Source: Alkanindiges illinoisensis (GTDB taxonomy: Bacteria > Pseudomonadota > Gammaproteobacteria > Pseudomonadales > Moraxellaceae). From it: 64,000 nt of DNA. The stretch covers positions 124,001-188,000 of the forward strand of contig NZ_SNTY01000014.1 of the NCBI RefSeq assembly GCF_004377485.1. Direction: 5' to 3'. Of the stretch, positions 18,050 through 27,295 are shown piece after piece. Each line of letters opens with the position of its first letter. Position 1 is the first letter of the stretch. The notes under the pieces are model-generated. The model worked only from the letters and a program-made list of their open reading frames with translations, did no database searches and was not told where the DNA came from. The translations under genes were made by a program, and so were the position numbers.

Positions 18050-19597
18050 TTAACGGCTTGCCTGCTCAGCCGTGGTGGTAACCGCAGTCGTTTCATCCAC
18101 TTGTTCGGTGTTGCCGGTCTGGGTGTTGACGACTTTAAACTCAATCCGGCGGTTATGGAATTTACCCTGTTCGGTTACGTTATCTGCTACTGGATTTTCC
18201 TGACCATAACCCATGGCACTGAGCTGGTTGGCAGCTACTCCCTGACTCACCAAATAATCAACGACTGCATGTGCTCGCTGCTCGGACAGGCGTTTGTTAT
18301 ACACTGCGTCACCTGTAGAATCGGTATAGCCTTCAATCATCAGAACAATCTCTGGTGACTGTTTCATAAGGGTTGCTGCAATATCCAAAATCGCCTTGTT
18401 GGCATCAGGAATCACGGCAGAGTCGCTGGCAAAGTTAATGATTTGCAAGTTTAAGGCACGTGCAACATCTTCGGCAGATGCTGGACTGGAAAGATTGGTC
18501 AGGGCAGACCGCGAGGCTTCAATACTACTATTTACTGACTGATCAACATCCAACGGTGAAATCGCGGCTACGCCCAGCTCAGGCGCAATACCCTTGATCT
18601 GATCGACCAGGCGGTTGATGGTAGCGGTATCTGGTGCATTGATCACCAGTTGGTTGCCGCTCCAGCTCAGGCTTGCATTGGGATAAGGTTTGACCAGATT
18701 CAGGATGGTCACCATTTTGTCCTGACCCGGCAATGTCGCGCTATAGGCAGGATTGACCAGGCTATTACAACTATACTGCGTGCCAAATACCTGATTGATG
18801 GCTGTACCAATCAGACTGTTAAGTGCTCCATCACCGACACTGGCATTACAGGCCAGCAGGTTATTACTGCTGCCTACTGTCAGGTTAATGCTCGCAGGAT
18901 AACCACTACTGCTGGTTGTACTGGTTGTCGTCGTCGTTGTGGTAGTAACAGGTGGTGGTACTTCATCACGCTGGCAGGCACGCAGCAGGAGCAATGCCAG
19001 CAGCAATAAGGCCGCCAGACCTAGCCACCATGGCAACTGGTCGCGAAAGGTTTTGGCGCCAGTTTCAACTGGCATGTGATGTGCCGTTTCAATATCAGAC
19101 ACAGGTGCGACTGCCGGAATATCGGCTTCTGGCTTAAACAGGCCAGCCAGACCCAGGCTGCCCAGAACGGCAATCGACCAGGCTGGAATGCTACTGACAA
19201 TGATGGGCAGGTAAGTTTGCAGGTAGTCCACCACATTGGCTGGTGCAATATCAGCCTGTAATGCCTGTGCACTTAAGGGGGTTGCCTGATCCAGCAGCGG
19301 GGCAATGGTTTCTACGGGCAAATTATGATGTCTTGAAAACTCTTCCAGCAACTGATGAAAGGATGCACTGGTGGCTTGCTGCGGGAATATATCAGCAAAT
19401 AGCGCATTGGGATGTTCCAGCGCAAAGTCAAAGGCATGGGGCTGATAGGCAAATATTCCCAGCAGGATAGGATAAAACTGGTCCAGCAGCGCAGACTTGC
19501 TATTAAACTGATGCTGGCTGGCATCTGTAATCGGGTCAGGCTGAATGATTTGCGGGGTTACCCGTTCCCTCAGCAGGTCAATTGGATTAATCGCCAT
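18050..19597 (-). CDS. OmpA-domain protein with membrane segment and threonine linker
   Basis: A 515-residue protein. Residues 1-130 form a helical domain, probably cytoplasmic. A membrane segment follows at about 191-206 (WWLGLAALLLLALLLL), then an eight-threonine linker and a BON-like alpha/beta region with two cysteines. The C-terminal OmpA domain (about 380-490) has the peptidoglycan-binding motif NFASDSAVIPDANKAIL and GYTDSTGDAVYNKRLSEQRA. The layout suggests an inner-membrane protein whose C-terminal domain binds peptidoglycan in the periplasm, loosely like ArfA of mycobacteria. GGAG lies 9 bases before the ATG. Confidence 0.8.
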   Translation of the reverse strand: MAINPIDLLRERVTPQIIQPDPITDASQHQFNSKSALLDQFYPILLGIFAYQPHAFDFALEHPNALFADIFPQQATSASFHQLLEEFSRHHNLPVETIAPLLDQATPLSAQALQADIAPANVVDYLQTYLPIIVSSIPAWSIAVLGSLGLAGLFKPEADIPAVAPVSDIETAHHMPVETGAKTFRDQLPWWLGLAALLLLALLLLRACQRDEVPPPVTTTTTTTTSTTSSSGYPASINLTVGSSNNLLACNASVGDGALNSLIGTAINQVFGTQYSCNSLVNPAYSATLPGQDKMVTILNLVKPYPNASLSWSGNQLVINAPDTATINRLVDQIKGIAPELGVAAISPLDVDQSVNSSIEASRSALTNLSSPASAEDVARALNLQIINFASDSAVIPDANKAILDIAATLMKQSPEIVLMIEGYTDSTGDAVYNKRLSEQRAHAVVDYLVSQGVAANQLSAMGYGQENPVADNVTEQGKFHNRRIEFKVVNTQTGNTEQVDETTAVTTTAEQASR

Positions 19598-19995
19598 TTG
19601 TTTATTCTCCAGTAGTAGCCGGCCAGATTACAGTTGGGTTTATGGCCAGCCCTATTCTTGTCAGGTTTTTGTCAGGCGCTACAGCATTAGCGTGTATGCC
19701 AGCACTCACACAGGCAAGCGGACTAGGTTGCCAGCCAGCTTGCGCTCATGTTTTAATCATGCAATATTTTGATAAATTTATAGTTATGTGTTTTTGTTTA
19801 AATTGTGAGCTTTTCTAATCTACAGGTAAAAAGTGTAACAATAATAGTTAATTTTAATTGATACACATGGCATCAATCATTAAAGCGCTAGGATCGACTA
19901 CACGGCATCCGGCAGTTTTCAAATGAATGCTGGATGCCAAAAGGCTTTAATTTTTTAAATGGCTTTATAATTTTTCAAAAATGTTTACTTGGCAG
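19598..19995. other. Intergenic region with imperfect hairpin
   Basis: Nearly 400 bases without a gene, holding the promoter of the OmpA-domain gene and the 3' side of the nitronate monooxygenase gene. GGCATCCGGCA (19904-19914) pairs with TGCTGGATGCC (19928-19938) with one wobble. There is no T-run next to it, so its role is unclear. Confidence 0.35.
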
Positions 19996-21033
19996 CTAAT
20001 TCATCAGCGCCTGATTCACGTGGTGGCTTTGCTGATGGGCTTCTTCAATAATGCGCTGAATCAATACCTGTGCTGTTGGAATATCATGGATCAGGCCTTG
20101 CGATTGTCCAATAAACTGCATGCCGGTTTTTAAATCACCCTGTTCGGTAGCAGCCTTGAGCCGTGGCGTTGCAGCACCAAAACAGGCCAGCAAGCGCACT
20201 TTGGTTGGTTCCACCAGCAGACCTGCCATAATTTTCCATAGGGAAATATTCAGCTGTCGTGCAGCCAGCATTGCCTGCCAGGCCGCCACAAAAAAATTCA
20301 TGGGCTTACGAGTCAGGCGCTGTGCGGTTGATGTTTGCATATAGCGGGCGGGCAGGCCATCAAAATTGGAGGAGTAAATGGTGGCATGCTGATCCTTGTC
20401 CAGCACTGCCTGTTTGGTGTGCTGGTGTACTGGGCTTTCAAAGCAAGTGGCAAAGCGCGAACCCATTGCAATGCCAGACGCACCCAGTGCCAGTGCTGCC
20501 AATAGCCCGCGTCCATCGGCAAAGCCGCCACAGGCAATCACCGGAACTTTTACTGCATCCACCAGCGCTGGCACCAACACCAGCGAAGTCACATCACCAC
20601 CATGTGCCGCAGCTTCATGCCCGGTTGCCATAATGGCATCTGCACCCTGCGCTTCGGCAGCCAGTGCGTGTTTGGCTGTAGTGACTGTTGCAATGACCTT
20701 GCCGCCGTAGGCATGGCAGCGTTCAATCAGCCAGTCGCCTTTGCCCAGTGAAAAGTTAATGACTGGCACTTGCAACTCCAGCGCCACTTCCGCATTTTCC
20801 TTGGCACCGGGCATCAGCAAGGTACAGCCCACGCCAAATGGCTTGTCGGTCAGGCTGCGAATTTTCAGGATAGCCGCGCGGGTTTCCTCAGGGCTTAAAG
20901 GCCCCAGTGCCAGCACGCCCAAACCCCCGGCATTGCTCACAGCAGCCACCAGTTCTGGGGTGGAAATCCAGCTCATGCCTGATAAAACAAGCGGATAGTC
21001 GATACCCAATAAGGTGGTCAAACGGGTTTGCAT
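19996..21033 (-). CDS. Nitronate monooxygenase family protein (first of two)
   Basis: A 345-residue FMN-dependent TIM-barrel protein of the nitronate monooxygenase (2-nitropropane dioxygenase) family. It begins MQTRLTTLLGIDYPLVLSGMS, shows AVSNAGGLGVLALG, the active-site region GHEAAAHGGDVTSL and the phosphate-binding VIACGGFADGRGLLAALALGA. The family oxidises alkyl nitronates, which protects against compounds such as 3-nitropropionate; the true substrate here is not known. It is only distantly similar to the second copy at 29996-31129. Confidence 0.85.
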   Translation of the reverse strand: MQTRLTTLLGIDYPLVLSGMSWISTPELVAAVSNAGGLGVLALGPLSPEETRAAILKIRSLTDKPFGVGCTLLMPGAKENAEVALELQVPVINFSLGKGDWLIERCHAYGGKVIATVTTAKHALAAEAQGADAIMATGHEAAAHGGDVTSLVLVPALVDAVKVPVIACGGFADGRGLLAALALGASGIAMGSRFATCFESPVHQHTKQAVLDKDQHATIYSSNFDGLPARYMQTSTAQRLTRKPMNFFVAAWQAMLAARQLNISLWKIMAGLLVEPTKVRLLACFGAATPRLKAATEQGDLKTGMQFIGQSQGLIHDIPTAQVLIQRIIEEAHQQSHHVNQALMN

Positions 21034-21155
21034 GCTAAATTTCCTAAAATACCAACAACCTAAATTATCAACAATTGCTACCGGCCAAAAATAAAAAGCA
21101 CTACAGTCACGGTATAATTAAAACTATTATAGCCAATTTAGCCTAGAGAAAAATC

Positions 21156-21659
21156 ATGTCACGTGTTGCCCGTTACCATGCTGACCGTACCAACCAGAAA
21201 CTGTATTTTGCACGACTGGCCTGCCAGCAAGCGGAGCAAACCGATAAAGTACAACAGGCACAGGGTGCACGCGAGTCAGCCGTGTTCCATTTGCAGGGGG
21301 CGGTGCTGGCCTTTTTGCAGGAACTGGCGCGCTATTACCGGTTGGACGACCCACGCCCAAGCTTAAAAAGCATTAAGGAAAAAATGGCTGCGCGTGAGCA
21401 GGTATCCCCAGAAATCAGTATTCTGGAGCAATTATCGCAGCAGGGCTTTCTGGCCGAACTCAACCGTGCTTATGCCTTTTGCCAGTATGCCCCGGAACCC
21501 CCGGCACCTGCTCCCGAAGAAGAAAGCTCGTCCATGCTGATCATCAAGGTGACACAAAGCCCGCAGGCCTGGTTACCGGATGTGCAAATCCTGCGGGAAT
21601 GGCATCGTGAGTTATTGCAACTCATTGAAGGTTTTCGTGATGAAATGGTAGAGTTTTAG
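21156..21659 (+). CDS. Conserved hypothetical protein (DUF6586-like)
   Basis: A 167-residue soluble, mainly helical protein beginning MSRVARYHADRTNQKLYFARL, with a proline/glutamate-rich linker around residue 110-120. It resembles the small helical proteins found near topA or lexA in pseudomonads that are grouped as DUF6586; the match is from memory. AGAG lies before the ATG. It diverges from the nitronate monooxygenase gene by 122 bases. Its function is unknown. Confidence 0.65.
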   Translation: MSRVARYHADRTNQKLYFARLACQQAEQTDKVQQAQGARESAVFHLQGAVLAFLQELARYYRLDDPRPSLKSIKEKMAAREQVSPEISILEQLSQQGFLAELNRAYAFCQYAPEPPAPAPEEESSSMLIIKVTQSPQAWLPDVQILREWHRELLQLIEGFRDEMVEF

Positions 21660-21855
21660 GCAGTTTTTTATAAAAAAGCTGCTTTAGCCCTTGAAAAAAG
21701 CTGTCATTGGTCGCATTTTAAATACCGTAAAAGATGTCAAATTTGTTTTCAGGGTTGTCATTATTTAACATCAAACTGATTGCCTAAAGCCAATTTGATA
21801 GCGTTTCGCACCAGCGCGATAGATGATCGCGACTGTAGTATTGGTGGAGAAGACA

Positions 21856-22137
21856 ATGGCTTCAATTGAAAAAATTAAAGAATTACTGAAATCAACCGAA
21901 ACCGTGCTGGAACTGGTGCAACAGGCCAACGGTGAACTGGTGCTGCGTCCTTCCGGTAGCGACAGTGAACCACTGGTAAGCATCAAGTTTTCTGATCAGG
22001 TTCAGGCGGTGCTGGGCGACAATGCACAGGCCTTGGGTCAGCATATGATTCAGTCGGCCATCTACATGATGATGGAGCAGCAGTCTGCACGCTGGCATGC
22101 CGAAGTGTTTGATGTTGAACCTGCCCATTATAGTTAA
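21856..22137 (+). CDS. Conserved hypothetical small protein
   Basis: A 93-residue soluble protein starting MASIEKIKELLKSTETVLEL. It is a helix, a short beta region (ELVLRPSGSDSEPLVSIKF) and a longer helix. The ATG at 21856 has GGAGAAG close upstream; an ATG at 21823 would add 11 residues without a good site. I know of no function for it. A terminator follows after about 120 bases. Confidence 0.65.
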   Translation: MASIEKIKELLKSTETVLELVQQANGELVLRPSGSDSEPLVSIKFSDQVQAVLGDNAQALGQHMIQSAIYMMMEQQSARWHAEVFDVEPAHYS

Positions 22138-22259
22138 GGTGGTGGAGCTAATGTGCTAATGCTATGGTCTATTGGTTTGGCGAATTTTTGCAAGCCATCC
22201 AGTATTAGCTAGCGTTTGATTCAGTGGCTGTTTAACCAGCTTATGTATAGTTAAACCAA

Positions 22260-22292
22260 AAAGAGCGCAACAATTAAAGTTGCGCTCTTTTT
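22260..22292. terminator. Bidirectional terminator
   Basis: AAAGAGCGCAAC (22260-22271) pairs perfectly with GTTGCGCTCTTT (22279-22290), followed by TT. It separates the 21856 gene from the convergent antiporter gene. Confidence 0.85.
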
Positions 22293-22316
22293 ATGTGCAT
22301 TTAAGCAAGTTTTTGA

Positions 22317-24053
22317 TTAATGGGCAGTTTTGGGCGCGGTTTCCCGTTCATCAAAACCCATTTGCACCAGAATATGATGGGTCATATTGCTGGCCATTTC
22401 AGACTTGGCATAATACACGCGGCCAATATTTTCCTGCTCCAGTACCCGCGCTTCCTCAATACTTTCAGCACACAGCATGATTTCAATGCCGGGATTAAGC
22501 TGGCGCGCAATTTCGGCCATACGCCGCACGTATAAGATATCCATGGGGGATACCACCAGCATTCGTGCATGCATGATGTGCGCCTGAATCAGTACGGCAG
22601 GCTCGGTGGCATTCCCTGATACGGCAGCAATGCCCTTATTACGCAGATTTTCAACAATTTCACGGTTTTCCTCAGCAATCACCACGCGGATATTTTGTTC
22701 CTGTAATGACTTGGCAATGCGGCGGCCTACTTCGCCATAACCGACCATCACCACCTGATTTTTCAGGTAGGACTGATCCACTTCATCCGGCAGCATGGCC
22801 AGCGGGTCGGCACTGCGCTCCAGCAGCCGAGCCAGATGCGAACGTTCCCGAATCCAGCGCTGTACCGGTTCAATGGCAGTAAACATGAATGAGTTTAAGG
22901 TAATGGAAATGAGCGCCCCGGCCAGAATCAGGTTTTGCGCTTCCGGCGTAATCAGCTTTAAGGATAAGCCCAGCGTCGCCAGAATAAAGGAAAACTCGCC
23001 AATTTGCGCCAGACTGGCACCTACAGTGAGTGCCGTATTGAGCGGATAGCGGAAAAACAGCACCAGTGCCATGGCAGCCAGCGTTTTACCCAGCATGATA
23101 ATGGCAACCACGCCCAGAATTTGTAAGGGCTGCTCCACAATAATGCTGGGATTAAACAGCATGCCCACCGATACAAAAAACAGGATGGAAAAAATTTCAC
23201 GCAGTGGCAGGGTTTCTTCTTCTGCACGATGGCTAAAGTCGGATTCCTTGACCACCATTCCGGCAAAGAAAGCGCCCAGTGCCATCGACACGCCAAACAG
23301 CACATACGAGCCATAGGCAATGGTTACGGCTGATGCCACGACCGTTAGGGTAAATAGCTCACGCGAGCCAATCCGTGCCACCAGCAGCATGATTTTGGGA
23401 ATTAGCCGCTTGCCAACAATCAGCATAAAGGCAATAAATGCCGATACTTTTAGCAGGGTTAAAAATAGCGTGAACCAGATATTCTGGTCGGTAGCTGCAT
23501 GACCATCCTGTACGGGCGCTTCACCACCCAGCAGGGTAGCAGTTGCAGGGAGTAAAACCAGCACCAGCACCATGACCAGATCTTCAACCAGCAGCCAGCC
23601 CACCGCAATCTTACCATTCACTGATTCCAGCAGGCCCCGGTCGCCCAGTGCACGCAGCAGCACCACCGTACTGGCACACGACAAACTCAGGCCAAACACC
23701 AGTGCCGCGCCAAGGCTCCAGCCCCACCACATGGTCAGGCCAATGCCCATCAGGGTTGCCACTGCAATTTGCAGCATGGCACCCGGCAGGGCAATCCGGC
23801 GTACCGCCAGCAAATCTGATAGGGAAAAGTGCATGCCGACGCCAAACATCAGGAACATCACGCCCAGCTCGGCAAGCTGATTGGCCAGCGCCAGATCGCC
23901 CACTACACCGGGCGTGTTGGGGCTAATGATAATTCCGGCAATCAGGTAGCCAATCAAAGGGGGCAGGCGTAAACGTGCGGCCAGATAGCCAAACACCAGC
24001 GCCGTGCCAAAACCCACGGCCAGTAAAATAATCAGATCAACTTCATGCGGCAC
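22317..24053 (-). CDS. ybaL: Kef-type K+/H+ antiporter with RCK domain (YbaL-like)
   Basis: A 578-residue inner-membrane antiporter of the CPA2 family. About twelve membrane segments cover residues 1-390. They include the CPA2 signatures GYLIAGIIISP, GVMFLMFGVGMHFS and VGWLLVEDLVMVL. The C-terminal RCK/TrkA-N domain (from about 420) has the nucleotide-binding motif VVMVGYGEVGRRIAKSL. It aligns with E. coli YbaL throughout. The start is GTG with GGAGAA 5-6 bases upstream. Confidence 0.9.
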   Translation of the reverse strand: MPHEVDLIILLAVGFGTALVFGYLAARLRLPPLIGYLIAGIIISPNTPGVVGDLALANQLAELGVMFLMFGVGMHFSLSDLLAVRRIALPGAMLQIAVATLMGIGLTMWWGWSLGAALVFGLSLSCASTVVLLRALGDRGLLESVNGKIAVGWLLVEDLVMVLVLVLLPATATLLGGEAPVQDGHAATDQNIWFTLFLTLLKVSAFIAFMLIVGKRLIPKIMLLVARIGSRELFTLTVVASAVTIAYGSYVLFGVSMALGAFFAGMVVKESDFSHRAEEETLPLREIFSILFFVSVGMLFNPSIIVEQPLQILGVVAIIMLGKTLAAMALVLFFRYPLNTALTVGASLAQIGEFSFILATLGLSLKLITPEAQNLILAGALISITLNSFMFTAIEPVQRWIRERSHLARLLERSADPLAMLPDEVDQSYLKNQVVMVGYGEVGRRIAKSLQEQNIRVVIAEENREIVENLRNKGIAAVSGNATEPAVLIQAHIMHARMLVVSPMDILYVRRMAEIARQLNPGIEIMLCAESIEEARVLEQENIGRVYYAKSEMASNMTHHILVQMGFDERETAPKTAH

Positions 24054-24212
24054 CAGTTTCTCCCAAAAAAGACAGTCAGTAAAATGGCTTAAACCTATTA
24101 TAGAAATAGCAATAAATCGAAATAACAGCGCTAACAGTCAGCGCTATTTTAGGATAGTAATCAATAGATGCAAAAATTGTGGCAAGACAGCAAAAATTAC
24201 CTGAAAAAATGT

Positions 24213-24240
24213 AAAAAAAAACGGCTCAATATTGAACCGT
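24213..24240 (-). terminator. Terminator of rpmB-rpmG
   Basis: ACGGCTCAAT/ATTGAACCGT (24221-24240) forms a stem with one wobble. On the minus strand it is followed by a run of about nine T. Confidence 0.85.
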
Positions 24241-24260
24241 TTTTTATCGCTAAAACCAGA

Positions 24261-24416
24261 TTATTTGATTTTAGCTTCTTTGAAAATCACGTGCTGACGA
24301 ATTTTCGGATCAAATTTTTTGATCTCCATTTTCTCAGGCATAGTACGTTTGTTTTTGGTGGTAGTGTAAAAGTAACCAGTACCAGCAGTAGACACGAGAC
24401 GAATCTTATCGCGCAT
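24261..24416 (-). CDS. rpmG: 50S ribosomal protein L33
   Basis: A 51-residue basic protein from ATG (24414-24416) to TAA (24261-24263), reading [17 protein letters not shown] and ending VIFKEAKIK, which is the cysteine-free proteobacterial L33 type. It lies 12 bases after rpmB in the usual rpmB-rpmG operon and ends at a strong terminator. Confidence 0.96.
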   Translation of the reverse strand: MRDKIRLVSTAGTGYFYTTTKNKRTMPEKMEIKKFDPKIRQHVIFKEAKIK

Positions 24417-24428
24417 GACCAGGGCTCC

Positions 24429-24665
24429 TTAGATCTTTTGACCTTGAGCACGCAGGTCAGCAACAACCTTCTCAATGCCCAATTTATCGATAATACGCAT
24501 ACCTTTAGTGGTTAGGCGTAGGCGTACAAAACGCTTTTCGCTTTCTAACCAGAAACGGTGGTGATGCAGGTTCGGCTCGAACCGGCGTTTGGTTTTGTTG
24601 TTGGCGTGCGAGACGTTGTTGCCAACGACTGGACGCTTGCCGGTAACTTGGCAAACCTTAGACAT
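24429..24665 (-). CDS. rpmB: 50S ribosomal protein L28
   Basis: A 78-residue basic protein beginning [20 protein letters not shown], the same length as E. coli L28. The start at 24665 has GGAG six bases upstream; an ATG four codons earlier is not needed. It is the first gene of the rpmB-rpmG operon. Confidence 0.96.
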
Positions 24666-24735
24666 GGTGAACTCCATTGATTAGGCCACAATGTTAACGG
24701 CCTTTCATATCAAAAAAGTGGTTGATTAAATTCAA

Positions 24736-24763
24736 GGGGCGTTTTATATCAAAAAAACGCCCC
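24736..24763 (-). terminator. Hairpin between aldehyde dehydrogenase gene and rpmB
   Basis: GGGGCGTTTT (24736-24745) pairs perfectly with AAAACGCCCC (24754-24763), the loop being A-rich on the plus strand. It lies about 60 bases after the aldehyde dehydrogenase stop and before the rpmB promoter region. The T-tract after the stem is weak. Confidence 0.65.
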
Positions 24764-24825
24764 GAACACAAGTCAAATGCCTATAAAAAGCGCTTTTAAT
24801 TGTACTTGCCTAACCAGATGCTATT

Positions 24826-26277
24826 TTAGCGCAACATGGTCTTGAGCAGGACTTTATGGATTGGCTTGCCAAACGGCGGCAAAATCATTTTAAACGCGTA
24901 AAAGCGTGGTTTAACCATTACTGAACGCGCATGGCTCATGTTATAAAAGCCTTCCTGTCCATGATATTTGCCCATGCCGGATGCCCCAACACCACCAAAC
25001 GGCAGGTCATCCTGTGCCACGTGGGTCAGTACCTGATTGATGCCAAAATGGCCAGAGTGGGTGCGGCGCGCCATGTATTCGGCACGGTCGGCATCATAGT
25101 CAAAATAGTACAGCGCTAATGGACGCTGGCGGGCATTGATATAGCTAATGGTTTCATCAATATCATCATATTCAATAATGGGCAGCACCGGCCCAAAAAT
25201 TTCCTGCTGGCACAGTTCCATATCGGTAGTGACATTGGCAACCAGCGTAGGGGCAATCTTGCGCACGCTGCTCAGGTCTTCGTTAGCCGGATTGAACTCA
25301 AAAAATTCAGCGCCCAGTTCGCGTGCATTGTCCAGATAGCCCTGAATGCGATTATACTGCTTGTCATTAATGATGCTGGTGTAATCGGGGTTATTGCGCA
25401 GGGTTGGATACATGCTGGTGGCAAAATGGCGCATGTGAGCCACAAACTCACGGGTACGGCCACGTGGCAGGAAAACATAATCCGGTGCTACGCAGGTTTG
25501 GCCTGCATTCCAGAATTTGCCGGCAGAAATGCGCTCGGCAGCATCTTTAAGCGACATGGACGGATGTACAATAGCAGGTGATTTGCCGCCCAGTTCCAAA
25601 ATTACAGGCACCAGATTTTCAGCAGCAGCAGCCATCACGGTTTTGCCGACAGGAATAGAACCGGTAAACACAATCTGGTCAAACGGCAAGCGGCAGAAGG
25701 CATCGGAAATAGCACCGCCACCATTGATGACGGTGACCAGATCATTGGGGAACACTTCAGCCAGCGCGCGCTCCAGTACCTTGCCAAAGCTTTTGGAGGA
25801 GCTGGAGATTTTCAGCATGGCATGGTTACCGGCAGCCAGCGCACAAATCAGTGGGCCAACCGCCAATAGCAGCGGATAATTCCATGGTGCCATAATACCA
25901 ATCACGCCCAGCGGCTGGTATTGTACCCATGCCTTGGCAGGTTGATGCAGGGCAGACACATGACGCTTGGAGGGTTTCATCCAGCTGGTCAGGTGCTTGC
26001 TGTAATAGGTACACTGCTCAAGGCAGGTCATGATTTCGCCAATTTTAGTTTCATGGATGGAGCGATTGCCAAAATCTTCGGAAATGGCGCTGGCAATTTC
26101 GTCCTGATACTTCACCAAGGTGCGGCGCAGGCGGGCAATACGCTCAATGCGCTCGTGCGCTGAAGGCACCGGATTTTGTGAGTAGGCAGTTTTCTGGGCT
26201 GCCAGTGCATCATGCATGCGTTGAATTTCAGGTGGCAATGTGCTTTGTACGCTGACAGGAGATGACAAGCTATTCAT
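24826..26277 (-). CDS. Coniferyl aldehyde dehydrogenase-like NAD(P)-dependent aldehyde dehydrogenase
   Basis: A 483-residue ALDH-superfamily enzyme closest to the class 3/coniferyl aldehyde dehydrogenases. It has the NAD site region FTGSIPVGK, the catalytic glutamate in ELGGKSP and the catalytic cysteine in FWNAGQTCVAPDY, and ends with basic/hydrophobic sequence. The C-terminal GVGASGMGKYHGQEGF is typical of this class. It oxidises aromatic or long-chain aldehydes to acids; the substrate is not determined by sequence. A TetR-type regulator gene diverges 128 bases away with a palindrome between them, suggesting that it controls this gene. Confidence 0.86.
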   Translation of the reverse strand: MNSLSSPVSVQSTLPPEIQRMHDALAAQKTAYSQNPVPSAHERIERIARLRRTLVKYQDEIASAISEDFGNRSIHETKIGEIMTCLEQCTYYSKHLTSWMKPSKRHVSALHQPAKAWVQYQPLGVIGIMAPWNYPLLLAVGPLICALAAGNHAMLKISSSSKSFGKVLERALAEVFPNDLVTVINGGGAISDAFCRLPFDQIVFTGSIPVGKTVMAAAAENLVPVILELGGKSPAIVHPSMSLKDAAERISAGKFWNAGQTCVAPDYVFLPRGRTREFVAHMRHFATSMYPTLRNNPDYTSIINDKQYNRIQGYLDNARELGAEFFEFNPANEDLSSVRKIAPTLVANVTTDMELCQQEIFGPVLPIIEYDDIDETISYINARQRPLALYYFDYDADRAEYMARRTHSGHFGINQVLTHVAQDDLPFGGVGASGMGKYHGQEGFYNMSHARSVMVKPRFYAFKMILPPFGKPIHKVLLKTMLR

Positions 26278-26318
26278 AATAGGACATGAGGCCAGATTTT
26301 ATTTAAGATAAGTTGATT

Positions 26319-26338
26319 TTTAGAGTAATTGCTCTAAA
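26319..26338. promoter_or_regulatory. Probable operator for the TetR-type regulator
   Basis: TTTAGAGTAATTGCTCTAAA is a 20-base palindrome with one mismatched pair, in the middle of the 128-base divergent region. The size and position fit a TetR dimer site controlling both genes. Confidence 0.55.
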
Positions 26339-26405
26339 GTGTCAATAGGTTTTTGATGAACCGTCAGGTTTAAAGGTTATTCAATTGCAATCAGGATGAG
26401 CTATT

Positions 26406-27107
26406 TTGAAGCCATTAAAGACACGAGACCGGATTTTACAGATCAGCTTGGCGCTGTTTAACGAACGCGGTGAACGTGTAGTAACCACCAATCATATTGC
26501 TGCTGAAATGGGCATTAGCCCCGGCAATCTGTACTATCATTTCAGGAATAAAACCGAGATTATCAAGGAGCTGATGGATACCTATCAGGCTGAAACCATT
26601 GAGCTGCTGAGTGTGCCGGATGACCGCCCACTCACTGTTGCTGACAAGATCCAGTATTTTCAGTCTTTAAGCCAGCAGTTGTGGAAGTACCGGTTTTTGC
26701 ACCGCGATATTCATCACCTGATGGATTCCAATGATGATTTCAAGCAGATGTATCCAAACTTTGCTGGTCAGATCATGAAAAAGGGCAAGCAGATTTATCA
26801 GGGCTTCGTGGATGCCGGGCTGATGAAAATTGAGCCGTCTGAAATTGAGGCATTGATTATCAATATCTGGATTGTGCTCACCAACTGGACCAACTTTTTA
26901 TATATGTCGGGTCATATTTCGCATGCCGGTGTGATGGATGAGCGCTGGATCTGGCAGGGTTTGCGCCAGATGGTGTTTCTGGAAGGCCCGTACCTGATTG
27001 GCGATAGCCGCCAGGCCTATGACACCCTGCTGGCCAATATTGGCAAATCCGAGCTGTTTGAAAGCCTGTCCGCACAAGGTACGCATCAGCAAGCTGCCAG
27101 TGAGTGA
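26406..27107 (+). CDS. TetR/AcrR family transcriptional regulator
   Basis: A 233-residue regulator. The N-terminal helix-turn-helix is TNHIAAEMGISPGNLYYHFRNKTEII (recognition helix around residues 38-48), and the C-terminal ligand domain is of the type with WKYRFLHRDIHHLM. The start is TTG with AGGATGAG eight bases upstream. It diverges from the aldehyde dehydrogenase gene and probably represses it and itself through the palindrome at 26319-26338. An aldehyde, fatty acid or aromatic effector would fit, but this is a guess. Confidence 0.85.
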   Translation: MKPLKTRDRILQISLALFNERGERVVTTNHIAAEMGISPGNLYYHFRNKTEIIKELMDTYQAETIELLSVPDDRPLTVADKIQYFQSLSQQLWKYRFLHRDIHHLMDSNDDFKQMYPNFAGQIMKKGKQIYQGFVDAGLMKIEPSEIEALIINIWIVLTNWTNFLYMSGHISHAGVMDERWIWQGLRQMVFLEGPYLIGDSRQAYDTLLANIGKSELFESLSAQGTHQQAASE

Positions 27108-27295
27108 TAAACGGGCAAGCACGGTTAAATAAAAGCCTTTGGGCATCACAGTAAAGCAATAAATGGCAGCAACGCAATAATAGGGACAACTTGCAGGGCT
27201 GAATAAAAATATTTAAGCCCTGCCTAAAAGCAGCTAGAATGCCTGCTCTTTTTGTTTGCTTGAATTGACTAAAAACACAAGATGGGATTTTTGAC

